A DNA stretch of 64,000 bases, taken from Ferrithrix thermotolerans DSM 19514 (GTDB taxonomy: Bacteria > Actinomycetota > Acidimicrobiia > Acidimicrobiales > Ilumatobacteraceae). Under the pieces are notes generated by a model. That model had not been told where the DNA came from, searched no databases, and saw only the letters and a list, made by a program, of their open reading frames with translations. Made by a program: the position numbers and the translations under genes. Where the stretch lies: assembly GCA_945861025.1 (NCBI GenBank), contig CAMASN010000006.1, forward strand, positions 1 to 64,000. Reading direction: 5' to 3'. Within the stretch, counting starts at the first letter, position 1, and every line of letters begins with the position of its first letter. Shown here piece after piece: positions 43,562 to 52,045 of this stretch.

Positions 43562-44679
43562 GGCAGCGCCCCTAATGATTTACCCAGATGCTGCGCCAGC
43601 ACGTCGTACGAAAACTCACGCACCGCACGTTCGCGTCCAGCGACGCCCATTGCAGCCCGACGGGCTGGGTCGTTGAGCAATGACTCGAATGCCTTGGCGA
43701 CTTTGCGGTGATCGTCGGGTTCGCTGATCACGATGCCGGTCTCGCCGTCGGCTACTGCTTCGGCTGCGCCACCTGAGTTTCCGGCAACCTGCACCACGCC
43801 GCATGCTGCCGCCTCAAGAAAGACGATGCCGAAGCCCTCTTGTTCGAGTCCGCCCCACCGGTTGCGACACAGCATTGTGTACACGTCGGCGCAGCCATAG
43901 AGCAAGGGAAGATCGTCGTGATCGACGCGACCAAGAAAGCGCACCGGCGCACCGAGCTCGATGGCCAGACGTTCGAGGCGTTCGCGATCGCGACCGCCGC
44001 CGGCAATGACCAACACAAGGTTGGGACGCGACTGTTTGAGCAGCGCTACCGCACGAATTGCTGTGTCGAAACCTTTACGCGGCACGAGTCGGCTGATGCC
44101 AACAATGACCTCGGCTGATTGATCGATCGAGAAGTACTCGCGAGCTGCGTGACGCTGAGCGGCATCGAGCGGACGAAACCGTTCGGTGTCGACGCCTGGC
44201 GCAACCACCGTGATGGGTAGGGCTCGCCCGGCTGCTCGTTCGGCTTCGGCGGCCGGATAACCGCCAGCGGCAACAATGTGGCGCGCCCGCTTGAGCACAT
44301 AGCCCAAGGTCTGCTTGCTGGCCGGAATGCGACCAGGCACAGTGACCTCGGCGCCATGCAACACGATGTCGTACGGCAACTCAAGCGACGGGCCAACAAG
44401 GCCCACCGGAAGCGCCGGGTCGAGCACCACAAAATCGGCACCGATCTCGCGGGCCATGTCGTTGATGCGCCGCACCATCAACGGGTGCGGCAAGAGCACT
44501 GGTTCGCGCACACGATCGATGCGAAACGCCTGTTGCGCGTCGAAGGCAGCGGAGCTTTCGTAGGGGGTGGTGAGCACCGCAAATGAATCGGGAGGAAGCC
44601 GCCGCCACCACTCCCACAGCAGCGACTGAATGCCGCCGATTTTGGGTGGAAAGTCGTTGGTGACCAACAGGTGTTTCAT
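43558..44679 (-). CDS. GT4 glycosyltransferase, PimB'-like mannosyltransferase
   Basis: 373 residues, GT-B fold. TNDFPPKIGGIQSLLWEW at the start is the acceptor-loop signature of PimB and related enzymes. PGVDTERFRP, VGISRLVPRKGFDTAI and the donor site LEQEGFGIVFLEAAACGV with the E-x7-E motif mark GT4 retaining transferases. The best match by pattern is mycobacterial Rv2188c, which adds the second mannose to phosphatidylinositol mannoside. It overlaps queG by 4 bases, and its neighbours here parallel the Rv2185c-Rv2192c region. Confidence 0.88.
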   Translation of the reverse strand: MKHLLVTNDFPPKIGGIQSLLWEWWRRLPPDSFAVLTTPYESSAAFDAQQAFRIDRVREPVLLPHPLMVRRINDMAREIGADFVVLDPALPVGLVGPSLELPYDIVLHGAEVTVPGRIPASKQTLGYVLKRARHIVAAGGYPAAEAERAAGRALPITVVAPGVDTERFRPLDAAQRHAAREYFSIDQSAEVIVGISRLVPRKGFDTAIRAVALLKQSRPNLVLVIAGGGRDRERLERLAIELGAPVRFLGRVDHDDLPLLYGCADVYTMLCRNRWGGLEQEGFGIVFLEAAACGVVQVAGNSGGAAEAVADGETGIVISEPDDHRKVAKAFESLLNDPARRAAMGVAGRERAVREFSYDVLAQHLGKSLGALP

Positions 44680-45794
44680 GACGCAGTCGCGGCAAGTTCG
44701 TCGATGACGATGGGATCGGTGTCGGTGAAGTCAAGCATGTGATGGCAACCAAGTTGGGCAGCGGCCCACACGGCGTGGGCACGAAGCATTGGCTCGGAAT
44801 CAACAAGGTACCGCTGCAGCACTGCGCCAACGCGTCCATCGGCGCCATCGCCAACGTTGCCGAGCGCAATGAGTGCATTGCGACGCAACCACATTGGGTT
44901 GCGATCGGCCAGATACCAACGGCCGTACGAATCGATGAGCGCATCGTCGGAGGCTTCGAGCATGTCGAGCAAGGGCACCCACGCCTGAATATGTTTCGAC
45001 TCGTTGACCGATGTCTTGCGCTCGAAACGCACCGTAGGCGGACACACGATCTGACACTCATCGCACCCGTAGATGCGATCACCAAGCGCGGCACGAAACT
45101 GCCGCGGAAACACACCGGGGCGCTGCAACAACCACGCTAAGCAACGCCCAGCATCGACCACACCGGGTGCCACAATGGCCGCCGTAGGACAGCCATCGAT
45201 GCATCGCTGGCATGATCCACAACCGTCGGCAACGGGAGCTGCCGCAACCGGCAATGGTGCCGTGGTGATAACCGAACCGAGCACAAAAAAGCTTCCGGAG
45301 CCGGGCAACAAAATGTTCGCGTTCTTGCCGAACCAGCCGAGACCTGCGAGCCACGCCGCTTCGCGATCGACAACCGAATTGTCATCGGCAAATGCAACTG
45401 CTTTGAATCCGTCAGAACGCAGTCGCTCGACAATGGCCTTGAGCGCGATGCGCAGCGGTTCGTAATGATCGACCCACGCGTAGCGAGCCACCGAGCCAAT
45501 TGCGCCAGCGGGCCGATCGGGCTCGCTCAGCACGTAGCTACGCGCGGCCACCACCATTGCCTGGGCGCCCTTGACCGCTGCATTGGGGTCGGTGGAGCGA
45601 ATGGGATTTCGATATGTGAACTGCATTGAGTCGGCGAGCCCAGCCTGCTTACGCACGATGAGCGAGTCACGAGCCCGTTGCATGACCCCTGCAGGAGCGA
45701 TGCCCACATGATCGGCCCCAAACTTGAGACCAATGGCTCGCAGAACATCAACGTAGCGGTCGTCGATGGGTTCAGAGGTTTGCTGCGGCCGCAC
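44676..45794 (-). CDS. queG: epoxyqueuosine reductase
   Basis: 372 residues from a GTG at 45794. DUF1730 region (about 5-150: GADHVGIAPAG, MQFTYRNPIRSTDP, YAWVDHYEPL), then a double [4Fe-4S] ferredoxin-like domain with CGSCQRCIDGCPT and CDECQIVCP, and a HEAT-like C-terminus (RRNALIALGNVGDG). It performs the last step of queuosine synthesis on tRNA with cobalamin. The start is uncertain: the gene overlaps the preceding small Cys-protein gene by 23 bases, and longer in-frame readings run right through it. No other queuosine gene lies here. Confidence 0.9.
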   Translation of the reverse strand: MRPQQTSEPIDDRYVDVLRAIGLKFGADHVGIAPAGVMQRARDSLIVRKQAGLADSMQFTYRNPIRSTDPNAAVKGAQAMVVAARSYVLSEPDRPAGAIGSVARYAWVDHYEPLRIALKAIVERLRSDGFKAVAFADDNSVVDREAAWLAGLGWFGKNANILLPGSGSFFVLGSVITTAPLPVAAAPVADGCGSCQRCIDGCPTAAIVAPGVVDAGRCLAWLLQRPGVFPRQFRAALGDRIYGCDECQIVCPPTVRFERKTSVNESKHIQAWVPLLDMLEASDDALIDSYGRWYLADRNPMWLRRNALIALGNVGDGADGRVGAVLQRYLVDSEPMLRAHAVWAAAQLGCHHMLDFTDTDPIVIDELAATAS

Positions 45795-45975
45795 GATGGC
45801 GAAGCGTAGGCACCAAACCAGCTTCTGCAAACAAACGAACCGCACGCTGCTCGGCGAGGTCGAACACAACAGCAGTGTGCTCGGCGGGTTCGCAGAAGAA
45901 AGTGACCACACAATCAGAGCACGCCGAGGTGGCACGCATGACGCAATCGTCGCAACTGATGATGAGGTTGTTCAT
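45772..45975 (-). CDS. small conserved Cys-rich actinobacterial protein
   Basis: 67 residues: MNNLIISCDDCVMRATSACSD, then CVVTFFC and a helical tail. Five cysteines in the pattern CxxC-x8-CxxC-x5-C look like a metal site (zinc or Fe-S). Similar short proteins occur across actinobacteria; function unknown to me. The ATG has GGAG 7 bases upstream and is preferred to an in-frame upstream start. It leads into queG, whose start it overlaps. Confidence 0.8.
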   Translation of the reverse strand: MNNLIISCDDCVMRATSACSDCVVTFFCEPAEHTAVVFDLAEQRAVRLFAEAGLVPTLRHRAAAANL

Positions 45976-45998
45976 TGTTCGCTCCACAGTGTTGTCCG

Positions 45999-46015
45999 GT
46001 TCTTGTATTGAGAAC
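45999..46015. promoter_or_regulatory. inverted repeat upstream of the small Cys protein
   Basis: GTTCT-N7-AGAAC lies 24-40 bases before the ATG at 45975 and after the NYN gene stop. TTGTCA, a possible -35 on the minus strand, stands just upstream. It could be an operator; no regulator is adjacent. Confidence 0.35.
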
Positions 46016-46044
46016 ACCATGACAAAGGGGTGCTACAGAGTTAC

Positions 46045-47436
46045 TCAGTTGCCCTTCACCGGTCGCCCGCCAAGCGCCAACAATGTGTCGGATGACAGCA
46101 CATTGGCGCCAGCGTTACGCACGTCGGTCACGATGGCTTGATCGTTGGTAACCACAACGACAGGCGTCTTCGATGGCAACGCAGCAACCTCGGCTCGAAT
46201 GACATCGTCGGCAATCACGCCCGCCGGCGAGAACTGCACCCGGATCAATCGCCGACCAGCCGAAGCCCCGACCACATCGGCACCATCAAAGATCACGTGG
46301 ATATCAGCGCCGAATCGGCGGCTGATGGCTTCGAGGGTCTCGATGCACACCTTGCGCTGGTCGGCGAGTTCAAGCTTGGGCCACGCCAACTTGGCAACGT
46401 TGTAGCCATCGACAATTACGCGTACATGAGGCGTCTTCACCAAGTGCTGGGCCACGGCCACGGTGTCGCCGAACATGCCACCCGGAATCGCAATCGGCTT
46501 GCGCTTGAGTCCTCGTGGGTTTGCCGGACCTGGAGTAGTTGGCGCTGGCGTGGCCACCGGCAGATCCGCCAACAGTGCGCCAGCAGCGCGGCTCAACGCC
46601 TCAGCGAGATCGTGGGTAGATGAGGCGGCCTTCTTCAGCGCCACGGCAGCCTCGCGGTTCGCAACCGCCGCAGTTGCTGCATGACTCTCGGGCACGGTCT
46701 GATCGACCCGCTCGGTCAACACGCGATCGACAACCGCCTGAAGCTCAACCACCAGCGCCTCGGCTGCAGCGACTCGAGCTTCAGCAGCGGCATGGCCCTC
46801 AGCAATTTTCTCGACGCGATCAGATTCGTGCGTCAACTTCACGCGCGCTTTTTCGACTTCACGTTGTAACTGCTGAATCTCGCGCCGCAGTGTCTCCGTT
46901 TCGGATGATGCAGCGGCAGCCTTCGCCTCGGCCTTCTCGCGTCGAGCTTGCTCACGAGCGAACTCGTCGCGCACCGCCAACAGATCGGCTTGAGCGCGCG
47001 CCGTTGCCACCTCGGCGGCCTCACGTCGACGTTCTGACTTGCGCAGCGCAGCCTCAGCCGAGGCGTTCTCGCCGGCTTGTTGCGCGGCAGCATGCAACTC
47101 GACCACGCGCTGCTCCCAACCTGGCGAACGCTGCAGCCAGACGATTCCAACCTCGTCGACAAGCTCAGGCGTTACAGCCGCAGCGAGTCGGTTGCGGAAA
47201 TCTTCGTCGGCCACAAGGGCCCGACGCACCGGCGGCATCGAGGTCTTGTCAAGCTTTTGAAACTTGAGATACGGCTTGAGCCCCGCAGGAAAAACCAGCG
47301 GAGGGCGCAGCTTCTGCCCGGCGGCCGCAACGGCTACAGCGAACTCGAGTGCGAGACGCAGTGCAACAATTGGTAGGTCTGGGACATCGGTTGGCTCTCC
47401 CGACTGGTGCTGTTGGGGTGCCGTCTCCGCCGTCAT
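46045..47436 (-). CDS. NYN-domain (PIN-like) putative RNase with coiled coil
   Basis: 463 residues from the ATG at 47436. N-terminal helical region (about 20-125), a long Ala/Glu/Arg coiled coil (about 130-240), a Pro/Thr linker, then the C-terminal NYN domain: VRVIVDGYNVAKLAWP, DIHVIFDGADVVG, DDVIRAEVA and VVVTNDQAIVTDVRNAGANVL supply the four acidic residues of PIN-like nucleases. Proteins of this type are YacP/Rae1-related RNases; the coiled coil suggests docking to ribosome or RNA. It diverges from an exonuclease gene. An agagta/TACTCT box 6 bases before the ATG suggests a leaderless start. Confidence 0.87.
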   Translation of the reverse strand: MTAETAPQQHQSGEPTDVPDLPIVALRLALEFAVAVAAAGQKLRPPLVFPAGLKPYLKFQKLDKTSMPPVRRALVADEDFRNRLAAAVTPELVDEVGIVWLQRSPGWEQRVVELHAAAQQAGENASAEAALRKSERRREAAEVATARAQADLLAVRDEFAREQARREKAEAKAAAASSETETLRREIQQLQREVEKARVKLTHESDRVEKIAEGHAAAEARVAAAEALVVELQAVVDRVLTERVDQTVPESHAATAAVANREAAVALKKAASSTHDLAEALSRAAGALLADLPVATPAPTTPGPANPRGLKRKPIAIPGGMFGDTVAVAQHLVKTPHVRVIVDGYNVAKLAWPKLELADQRKVCIETLEAISRRFGADIHVIFDGADVVGASAGRRLIRVQFSPAGVIADDVIRAEVAALPSKTPVVVVTNDQAIVTDVRNAGANVLSSDTLLALGGRPVKGN

Positions 47437-47471
47437 TGGTAAAGAGTACCTGTCATGGTCAAGCCCAGTGC

Positions 47472-47493
47472 TTGACAACGAACGCACGTTCGT
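47472..47493 (+). promoter_or_regulatory. -35 element with LexA-type SOS palindrome
   Basis: TTGACA (47472-47477) is followed at once by ACGAACGCACGTTCGT, a perfect 7-bp inverted repeat with a 2-base centre. Its core CGAAC-GCAC-GTTCG (47479-47492) equals the actinobacterial/Gram-positive LexA consensus CGAACNNNNGTTCG. It sits in the 71 bases between the divergent NYN and exonuclease genes, 16 bases before the exonuclease ATG, where LexA would block the promoter. The -10 is not clear. Confidence 0.72.
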
Positions 47494-47507
47494 GGTCATC
47501 TGTCGGT

Positions 47508-49064
47508 ATGCAACGTACGTTCGATGATCTCGGAATGCCGCTCGGCGATGTCACCTTTTGCGTCATCGACCTTGAGACAACCGGCGGCGACCGCGGCAAC
47601 GATCTCATCACCGAGGTTGGCGCCGTCAAGGTTCGCGGCGGCGAGTGCCTGGGTACGTTTCAAACGCTGGTCAATCCGGGACGCGCCATCCCTGCCACCA
47701 TCACGATTCTCACCGGCATCACCAACTCAATGGTGCTCACTGCTCCGCGCATCGAAGGTGTGCTGGCGGCATTGCTCGAGTTCTGCGGCGACGCCGTCAT
47801 CGTTGGCCACAACGTGCGGTTCGATGTTGGGTTCCTCAATGCAGCACTCACCCGTTCACGGCGCCCCACGCTCACCAACGCCACGGTCGATACCGTCGCG
47901 CTCGCTCGCCGCCTCGTACGCGACGAAGTACCTAACTGCAAACTCGGCACCTTGGCAGCACGCTTTCGACTGGCCCATCAACCAAGCCACCGCGCCCTCG
48001 ACGACGCGCTCGCCACAGCCGACCTGTTGCATCTGCTCATCGAACGCGCTGCGTCGTTTGGTGTGATGGGCCTCGACGATCTGCACGGGCTCCCCAAGAT
48101 CGGCGGACATCCACAGATCGCCAAGCTCAAGCTCACCAACCATCTGCCGCGCACACCCGGCGTCTACCTGTTCCACAACGCAGCGGGCGAGGTGCTGTAC
48201 GTGGGCAAGGCCACCAATCTGCGTCAGCGCGTGCGCAGCTACTTTGGCACCGATGATCGCCGCAAGATCGGGCCAATGCTGCGTGAGGCCCAGCGCGTCA
48301 CCCATGTCGAAACACCCGATGTGCTCACCGCCGAGATTCTCGAGCTGCGCTATCTGCACCAGTTGTCACCGCGCTACAACAAGCAGGGCACTACGTGGGA
48401 CAAATACCGATACGTGCGCTTGTCCACCAACGAGACTCAGCCGCGGTTATCCATTGTCAAAGAAGCCGACCGGCCCGGCATGTACCTCGGTCCGCTGTCT
48501 TCTCGATCCGCGGCCGCGTTAGCAATCGATGCGATCCATACCGTGGTGCCCCTACGCGGATGCCTCGATGCTGTTACTGACAGCAACTACGCCAACGCCG
48601 TCAAGATGGTGATGCGCGGCCTGACCCACGAACCCGAGGTATTGCTCGCGCCGCTACGCGAGCGCATGCTTGCTCTTGCTCGCGCCCAGCAATACGAGCA
48701 AGCAGCGGCGATTCGCGATCGCGCCCACGCGTTGTCCAACGCACTTCGCCGCCAACGACTCATCGATAACGTGCGTGCCGCCGAGCAACTCGATCTACGT
48801 ATTGGCGATGTCACCTTCGAGTTCGATCACGGTCGTCTCGTCGATTCGCGACTCGATGGCACGCTCACTGCGGCGCTCGAACTACCGCCTCCCGAGCTCG
48901 CCTCGCTCGATCGTCCACTCCCCCGACACGCAGTAGACGAAACACTGTGTATCGCCCGTTACCTCGACTCAAACAGCCACCAGATTTCGCTGCTGCGTTG
49001 CAGCGGCCAATGGGCTCGTCCGTTGGCACCGCTGGCCTCGTTCGAACAACGGTCGGCCGCATAA
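47508..49064 (+). CDS. DEDDh exonuclease fused to a GIY-YIG nuclease domain
   Basis: 518 residues. N-terminal 3'-5' exonuclease of the DnaQ type (about 10-180): FCVIDLETTG with Asp/Glu, GHNVRFDVGFL and HRALDDALATADLL with the DEDDh acids and histidine. A GIY-YIG domain as in UvrC/Cho follows (about 205-290): PGVYLFHNAAGEVLYVGKAT and NLRQRVRSYF, then EILELRYLHQLSPRYN. UvrBC-like and partial C-terminal parts follow. The mycobacterial counterpart is Rv2191. It probably incises and trims damaged DNA. A LexA-type box in the promoter fits. Confidence 0.9.
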   Translation: MQRTFDDLGMPLGDVTFCVIDLETTGGDRGNDLITEVGAVKVRGGECLGTFQTLVNPGRAIPATITILTGITNSMVLTAPRIEGVLAALLEFCGDAVIVGHNVRFDVGFLNAALTRSRRPTLTNATVDTVALARRLVRDEVPNCKLGTLAARFRLAHQPSHRALDDALATADLLHLLIERAASFGVMGLDDLHGLPKIGGHPQIAKLKLTNHLPRTPGVYLFHNAAGEVLYVGKATNLRQRVRSYFGTDDRRKIGPMLREAQRVTHVETPDVLTAEILELRYLHQLSPRYNKQGTTWDKYRYVRLSTNETQPRLSIVKEADRPGMYLGPLSSRSAAALAIDAIHTVVPLRGCLDAVTDSNYANAVKMVMRGLTHEPEVLLAPLRERMLALARAQQYEQAAAIRDRAHALSNALRRQRLIDNVRAAEQLDLRIGDVTFEFDHGRLVDSRLDGTLTAALELPPPELASLDRPLPRHAVDETLCIARYLDSNSHQISLLRCSGQWARPLAPLASFEQRSAA

Positions 49065-49100
49065 GCGACAATGACAGCACCAGCGCCACCGTCAGCGGCC

Positions 49101-49940
49101 TCACTGATGCAGCGTTGCCCCAGTGGCGGCTACCTGCAGGATCTTTGTGTGGCCATCGGCGCCCAGTGACCCAGCGATGGTTTGCGCCAGATCGGCCGAG
49201 CACAGTGCCGCAACGGTTGGCCCCGAACCCGACAGCCACGAGCACCACGCTCCGCCCGCAAGCGCCGCTTCATATGCGGCAAACGATTGCGGCACTGCGG
49301 CGAAACGCTGCTGCTGATGCAAGCGATCGTCGGTGCCGTGACGTAGTGCGCCAACGTCGCCAGCAGCGAGGGCGGCGACCAAATACGCGACGCGGCCAAT
49401 GTTGAATACCGCATCGGCCATCGACACCGTTGAACTCAACGCCGTGCGACTGTGATCGGTGCGAGTGCTGAACGATGGCACCCACACCACCACCGTCGGG
49501 TCGAACCCAAGGGGAACGCGGATTGAGCGATCTCCGGTTGTGGCGACCACCCCACCAAGCACTGCTGGCGCGGCATTGTCAGCGTGACCTTCAAGCGCGG
49601 CTGCATGAGTGAGCACCTCATGAGAGTTGGCGAGCACCGTCTCAGCATCGGCGCCATCGCGCTGCGCGCAGGCAAGCATCAAACCGCCCACTCGAACCGC
49701 TGCGCTGTAGCCGAGGCCGCGCCCCATCGGGATCGGAGATCGAACCCACAGTTCACCGTGACCACCCAACCGCCGAAATGCCACCGTGGCGAGATGGTGT
49801 TCATCGGCGCAGTGGGCACCCTCGGGCACATCGGAGCCGAGAGCCAGCAACCCGATCTCGGCCCATAACGACACGGCCATCCCCAACACATCGAACCCGG
49901 GCCCCAAGTTGGCCGAGGTGGCCGGGACGCGGGCAATCAT
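49101..49940 (-). CDS. thrB: homoserine kinase
   Basis: 279 residues, GHMP kinase. Starts ARVPATSANLGPGFDVLG, the ThrB hallmark; the ATP loop is PIPMGRGLGYSAA (the usual P-x-x-x-GLGSSAA with Tyr for Ser), and WLSGSGPTVAAL is the C-terminal GHMP motif. It makes O-phosphohomoserine for threonine. thrC is not adjacent; instead it overlaps trpD by 4 bases, an unusual pairing of two amino-acid pathways. Confidence 0.93.
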   Translation of the reverse strand: MIARVPATSANLGPGFDVLGMAVSLWAEIGLLALGSDVPEGAHCADEHHLATVAFRRLGGHGELWVRSPIPMGRGLGYSAAVRVGGLMLACAQRDGADAETVLANSHEVLTHAAALEGHADNAAPAVLGGVVATTGDRSIRVPLGFDPTVVVWVPSFSTRTDHSRTALSSTVSMADAVFNIGRVAYLVAALAAGDVGALRHGTDDRLHQQQRFAAVPQSFAAYEAALAGGAWCSWLSGSGPTVAALCSADLAQTIAGSLGADGHTKILQVAATGATLHQ

Positions 49941-51007
49941 GACGAAGCGTCTGCTGCTTCACCTGCACAGGCCTGCGAAACGTCGACAAACCTCTGCAGT
50001 GTTGCTGCTGCAGCGCCGCTATCGATAGAACGAGCAGCGAGCACAATGCCCTGCTCAATATCGCTGGCAGCATCGGCCACAACAAGACCCGCTGCGGCGT
50101 TCAGCAAGACGATGTCGCGATGGGCGCCAAGCTCGCCAGCAAGTACTCGGCGCGCTGCAGCAGCGTTGAACTCTGGGTCGCCGCCCACACAGTCGCCAAG
50201 GGTCGCGGGCGCAAAGCCGAGCATCTCGGGATCGACGATGAAGGTCGAGACCTCGCCGTGGTCGAGCGCAAGCACTGTCGATGGACCCTGCGTGGACAAT
50301 TCGTCGAGGCCGTTGCCATGAACAACCCATGCTTTGACAGTGCCGTGGCTACGCAGCGAGCCCAACATCTGCTCGGCAAAGGCCGGATTGGCCACGCCAA
50401 TCAAGCTGCGCTGCACACGCCCGGGGTTGGCCATCGGCCCGAGCAAGTTGAACACCGTAGGAATACCGATCTCGCGCCGCGACGGGCCGGCAAAGCGAAA
50501 CGCTGGATGAAACCGCGTGGCCATACAAAAACCGATGCCGGCTTCTTCGATGCATCGCAGAACCCCTTCAGGAGACAGCTCGATGGCAACCCCAAGTTCT
50601 TCGAGCACATCGGCGGTGCCGCATTTCGACGACGACGCACGCGCTCCGTGCTTGCACACAGGAACACCGGCCCCGGCCACGACCAGTGCAGACATGGTGG
50701 ACACGTTGACCGAGTGGCTGCGGTCGCCACCGGTGCCAACAATGTCGACGGCCCGCGAGCGGAGATCTTCGCCAAGCGGCACCAGCGTGGCGGCTTTCAT
50801 CACCGCATCGAGCAGTCCGGACAGCTCTTCGGCTGTTTCGCCTTTGGCGCGAAGGGCCACAACAAACGCGATTAACTGCGCCGACGTAGCAGCGCCAGAA
50901 AGAATGGTGGACATCGCCTCATAGGCATCGGCTGCTGGCAGGTCTTCACGCTCAAGCAGTCGGGTCAGCAGTCCAGGCCATCCACCAATATCTTCGAAAT
51001 GTGACAC
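49937..51007 (-). CDS. trpD: anthranilate phosphoribosyltransferase
   Basis: 356 residues from a GTG at 51007. The PRPP loop VDIVGTGGDRSHSVNVST, KHGARASSSKCGTADVLEELG, FCMATRFHPA and GIPTVFNLLGPMANPG are all canonical. It transfers phosphoribose to anthranilate in tryptophan synthesis. An ATG 9 bases upstream is in frame, but a -10 element only 7 bases before the GTG suggests a leaderless GTG start. The remaining trp genes are not in the window, as for the isolated mycobacterial trpD (Rv2192c). Confidence 0.95.
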   Translation of the reverse strand: MSHFEDIGGWPGLLTRLLEREDLPAADAYEAMSTILSGAATSAQLIAFVVALRAKGETAEELSGLLDAVMKAATLVPLGEDLRSRAVDIVGTGGDRSHSVNVSTMSALVVAGAGVPVCKHGARASSSKCGTADVLEELGVAIELSPEGVLRCIEEAGIGFCMATRFHPAFRFAGPSRREIGIPTVFNLLGPMANPGRVQRSLIGVANPAFAEQMLGSLRSHGTVKAWVVHGNGLDELSTQGPSTVLALDHGEVSTFIVDPEMLGFAPATLGDCVGGDPEFNAAAARRVLAGELGAHRDIVLLNAAAGLVVADAASDIEQGIVLAARSIDSGAAAATLQRFVDVSQACAGEAADASS

Positions 51008-51014
51008 GCCGCAC

Positions 51015-51042
51015 ATACTACGGCGCCGATGAGCACCACCAA
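51015..51042 (-). promoter_or_regulatory. trpD promoter, leaderless type
   Basis: On the minus strand TTGGTG (51037-51042) and TAGTAT (51015-51020) are 16 bases apart. The -10 ends 7 bases before the trpD GTG at 51007. It lies between whiB and trpD, so trpD-thrB can be transcribed apart from whiB. Confidence 0.55.
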
Positions 51043-51048
51043 AAGACT

Positions 51049-51273
51049 TTAGGCAGAGCGGCGTCGATAGCGAATGATGCGCCGACGCTCTCGCTCTGTG
51101 GCGCCACCCCAAACACCCTGTTTCTCGCGCGAAGCCAGCGCATGCTCAAGGCAGACAATGCGAACAACACATTGTTCGCATACCGACTTCGCTGCGGTCA
51201 CTTCTTCGTCTTCATCCGGAAAAAACAAGCCGGGATCAAGCCCTCGACAGGCGCCCAATTCCCGCCACACCAT
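51049..51273 (-). CDS. WhiB-family iron-sulfur regulator
   Basis: 74 residues from the ATG that begins MVWRELGACRGLDPGLFFP. Four cysteines (GACRG, then KSVCEQCVVRIVC) bind a [4Fe-4S] cluster; GVWGGATERERR is the Wbl turn that contacts the sigma factor, followed by a basic tail RRIIRYRRR for DNA. WhiB proteins are restricted to actinobacteria and their phages and act with the main sigma factor. Subclass is not clear; it lacks the long N-terminus of WhiB1/2 forms. An upstream in-frame start adds 27 residues without a ribosome site. Confidence 0.92.
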   Translation of the reverse strand: MVWRELGACRGLDPGLFFPDEDEEVTAAKSVCEQCVVRIVCLEHALASREKQGVWGGATERERRRIIRYRRRSA

Positions 51274-51439
51274 TACTTTGGCCGTCACGATTAGCCTCAA
51301 ACCTTCTGTGCAGAAACGCACATCGATTGACGTGGTCTGTCGTTGGTTTGCCAATGCAAGCCGACGACAACCCGCAAGCTAGGCGTTGAATCGTCGCAGC
51401 GCTAGGGCATTAGGTCAGTATTTTTGGATGAAGACGAAT

Positions 51440-52045
51440 TCAGCCTAAGAGATCGCCAAGGAGCTCGGCGACCGTGGCCGACGACAGTTCGGCCGACTCG
51501 CGATACGCAGGGTGATCGATCTCAAGAGAGGCCTGACCAGCACCCAGTGTTTCAATCTCGGCTGGGGTCATCGAGAACTGCAGATAATGAACGGCACTGG
51601 TGACATCGGCACGAGTGAGTTGGCTGGCGTGTTGTTGCTCGGGAGCCGAGCGAATAACGCTGCCATCGCAGAGTCGAAGAACAACGTGATTCTCAATACC
51701 CACAAGCCGTGGAAGCCATTCGCGAATCGCTTGGTCTGAGGTGAGTTCAATAAACATCGTGGCGCACAGCTGGCCAGTATCGGGAATAAGCGGGTTATAA
51801 GCATCGATCTCGGCCTGAATCTCGAGATCGGTCATCAGCTTCTCGACCCGAGCCATTTCTTGGATCTGATAGCGAATCGTCTCTCGGGACTCAAACGAAA
51901 CCGTGACGATGGTGCCCAACGAGACACGACGCCTGCGGCGCAGTTCGAGCACGCTGTCTCTGAACTCTGCCCGCTCACGCTCGTAGGCGCGTAGGTCGGC
52001 GATATCGCCAAGTGCCAACTTTCGGGTCGATGCTGCTGTGTTCAT
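51440..52045 (-). CDS. DUF3501 protein
   Basis: 201 residues: KLALGDIADLRAYERERAEFR, RRRVSLGTIVTVSFESRETIRYQ, MTDLEIQAEIDAYNPLIPD and ATMFIELTS are family-typical. DUF3501 genes regularly follow a rubrerythrin and a CCG-type Fe-S protein in one operon, exactly as here, yet no activity is known. Its ATG overlaps the Fe-S gene stop (ATGA). Confidence 0.9.
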   Translation of the reverse strand: MNTAASTRKLALGDIADLRAYERERAEFRDSVLELRRRRRVSLGTIVTVSFESRETIRYQIQEMARVEKLMTDLEIQAEIDAYNPLIPDTGQLCATMFIELTSDQAIREWLPRLVGIENHVVLRLCDGSVIRSAPEQQHASQLTRADVTSAVHYLQFSMTPAEIETLGAGQASLEIDHPAYRESAELSSATVAELLGDLLG

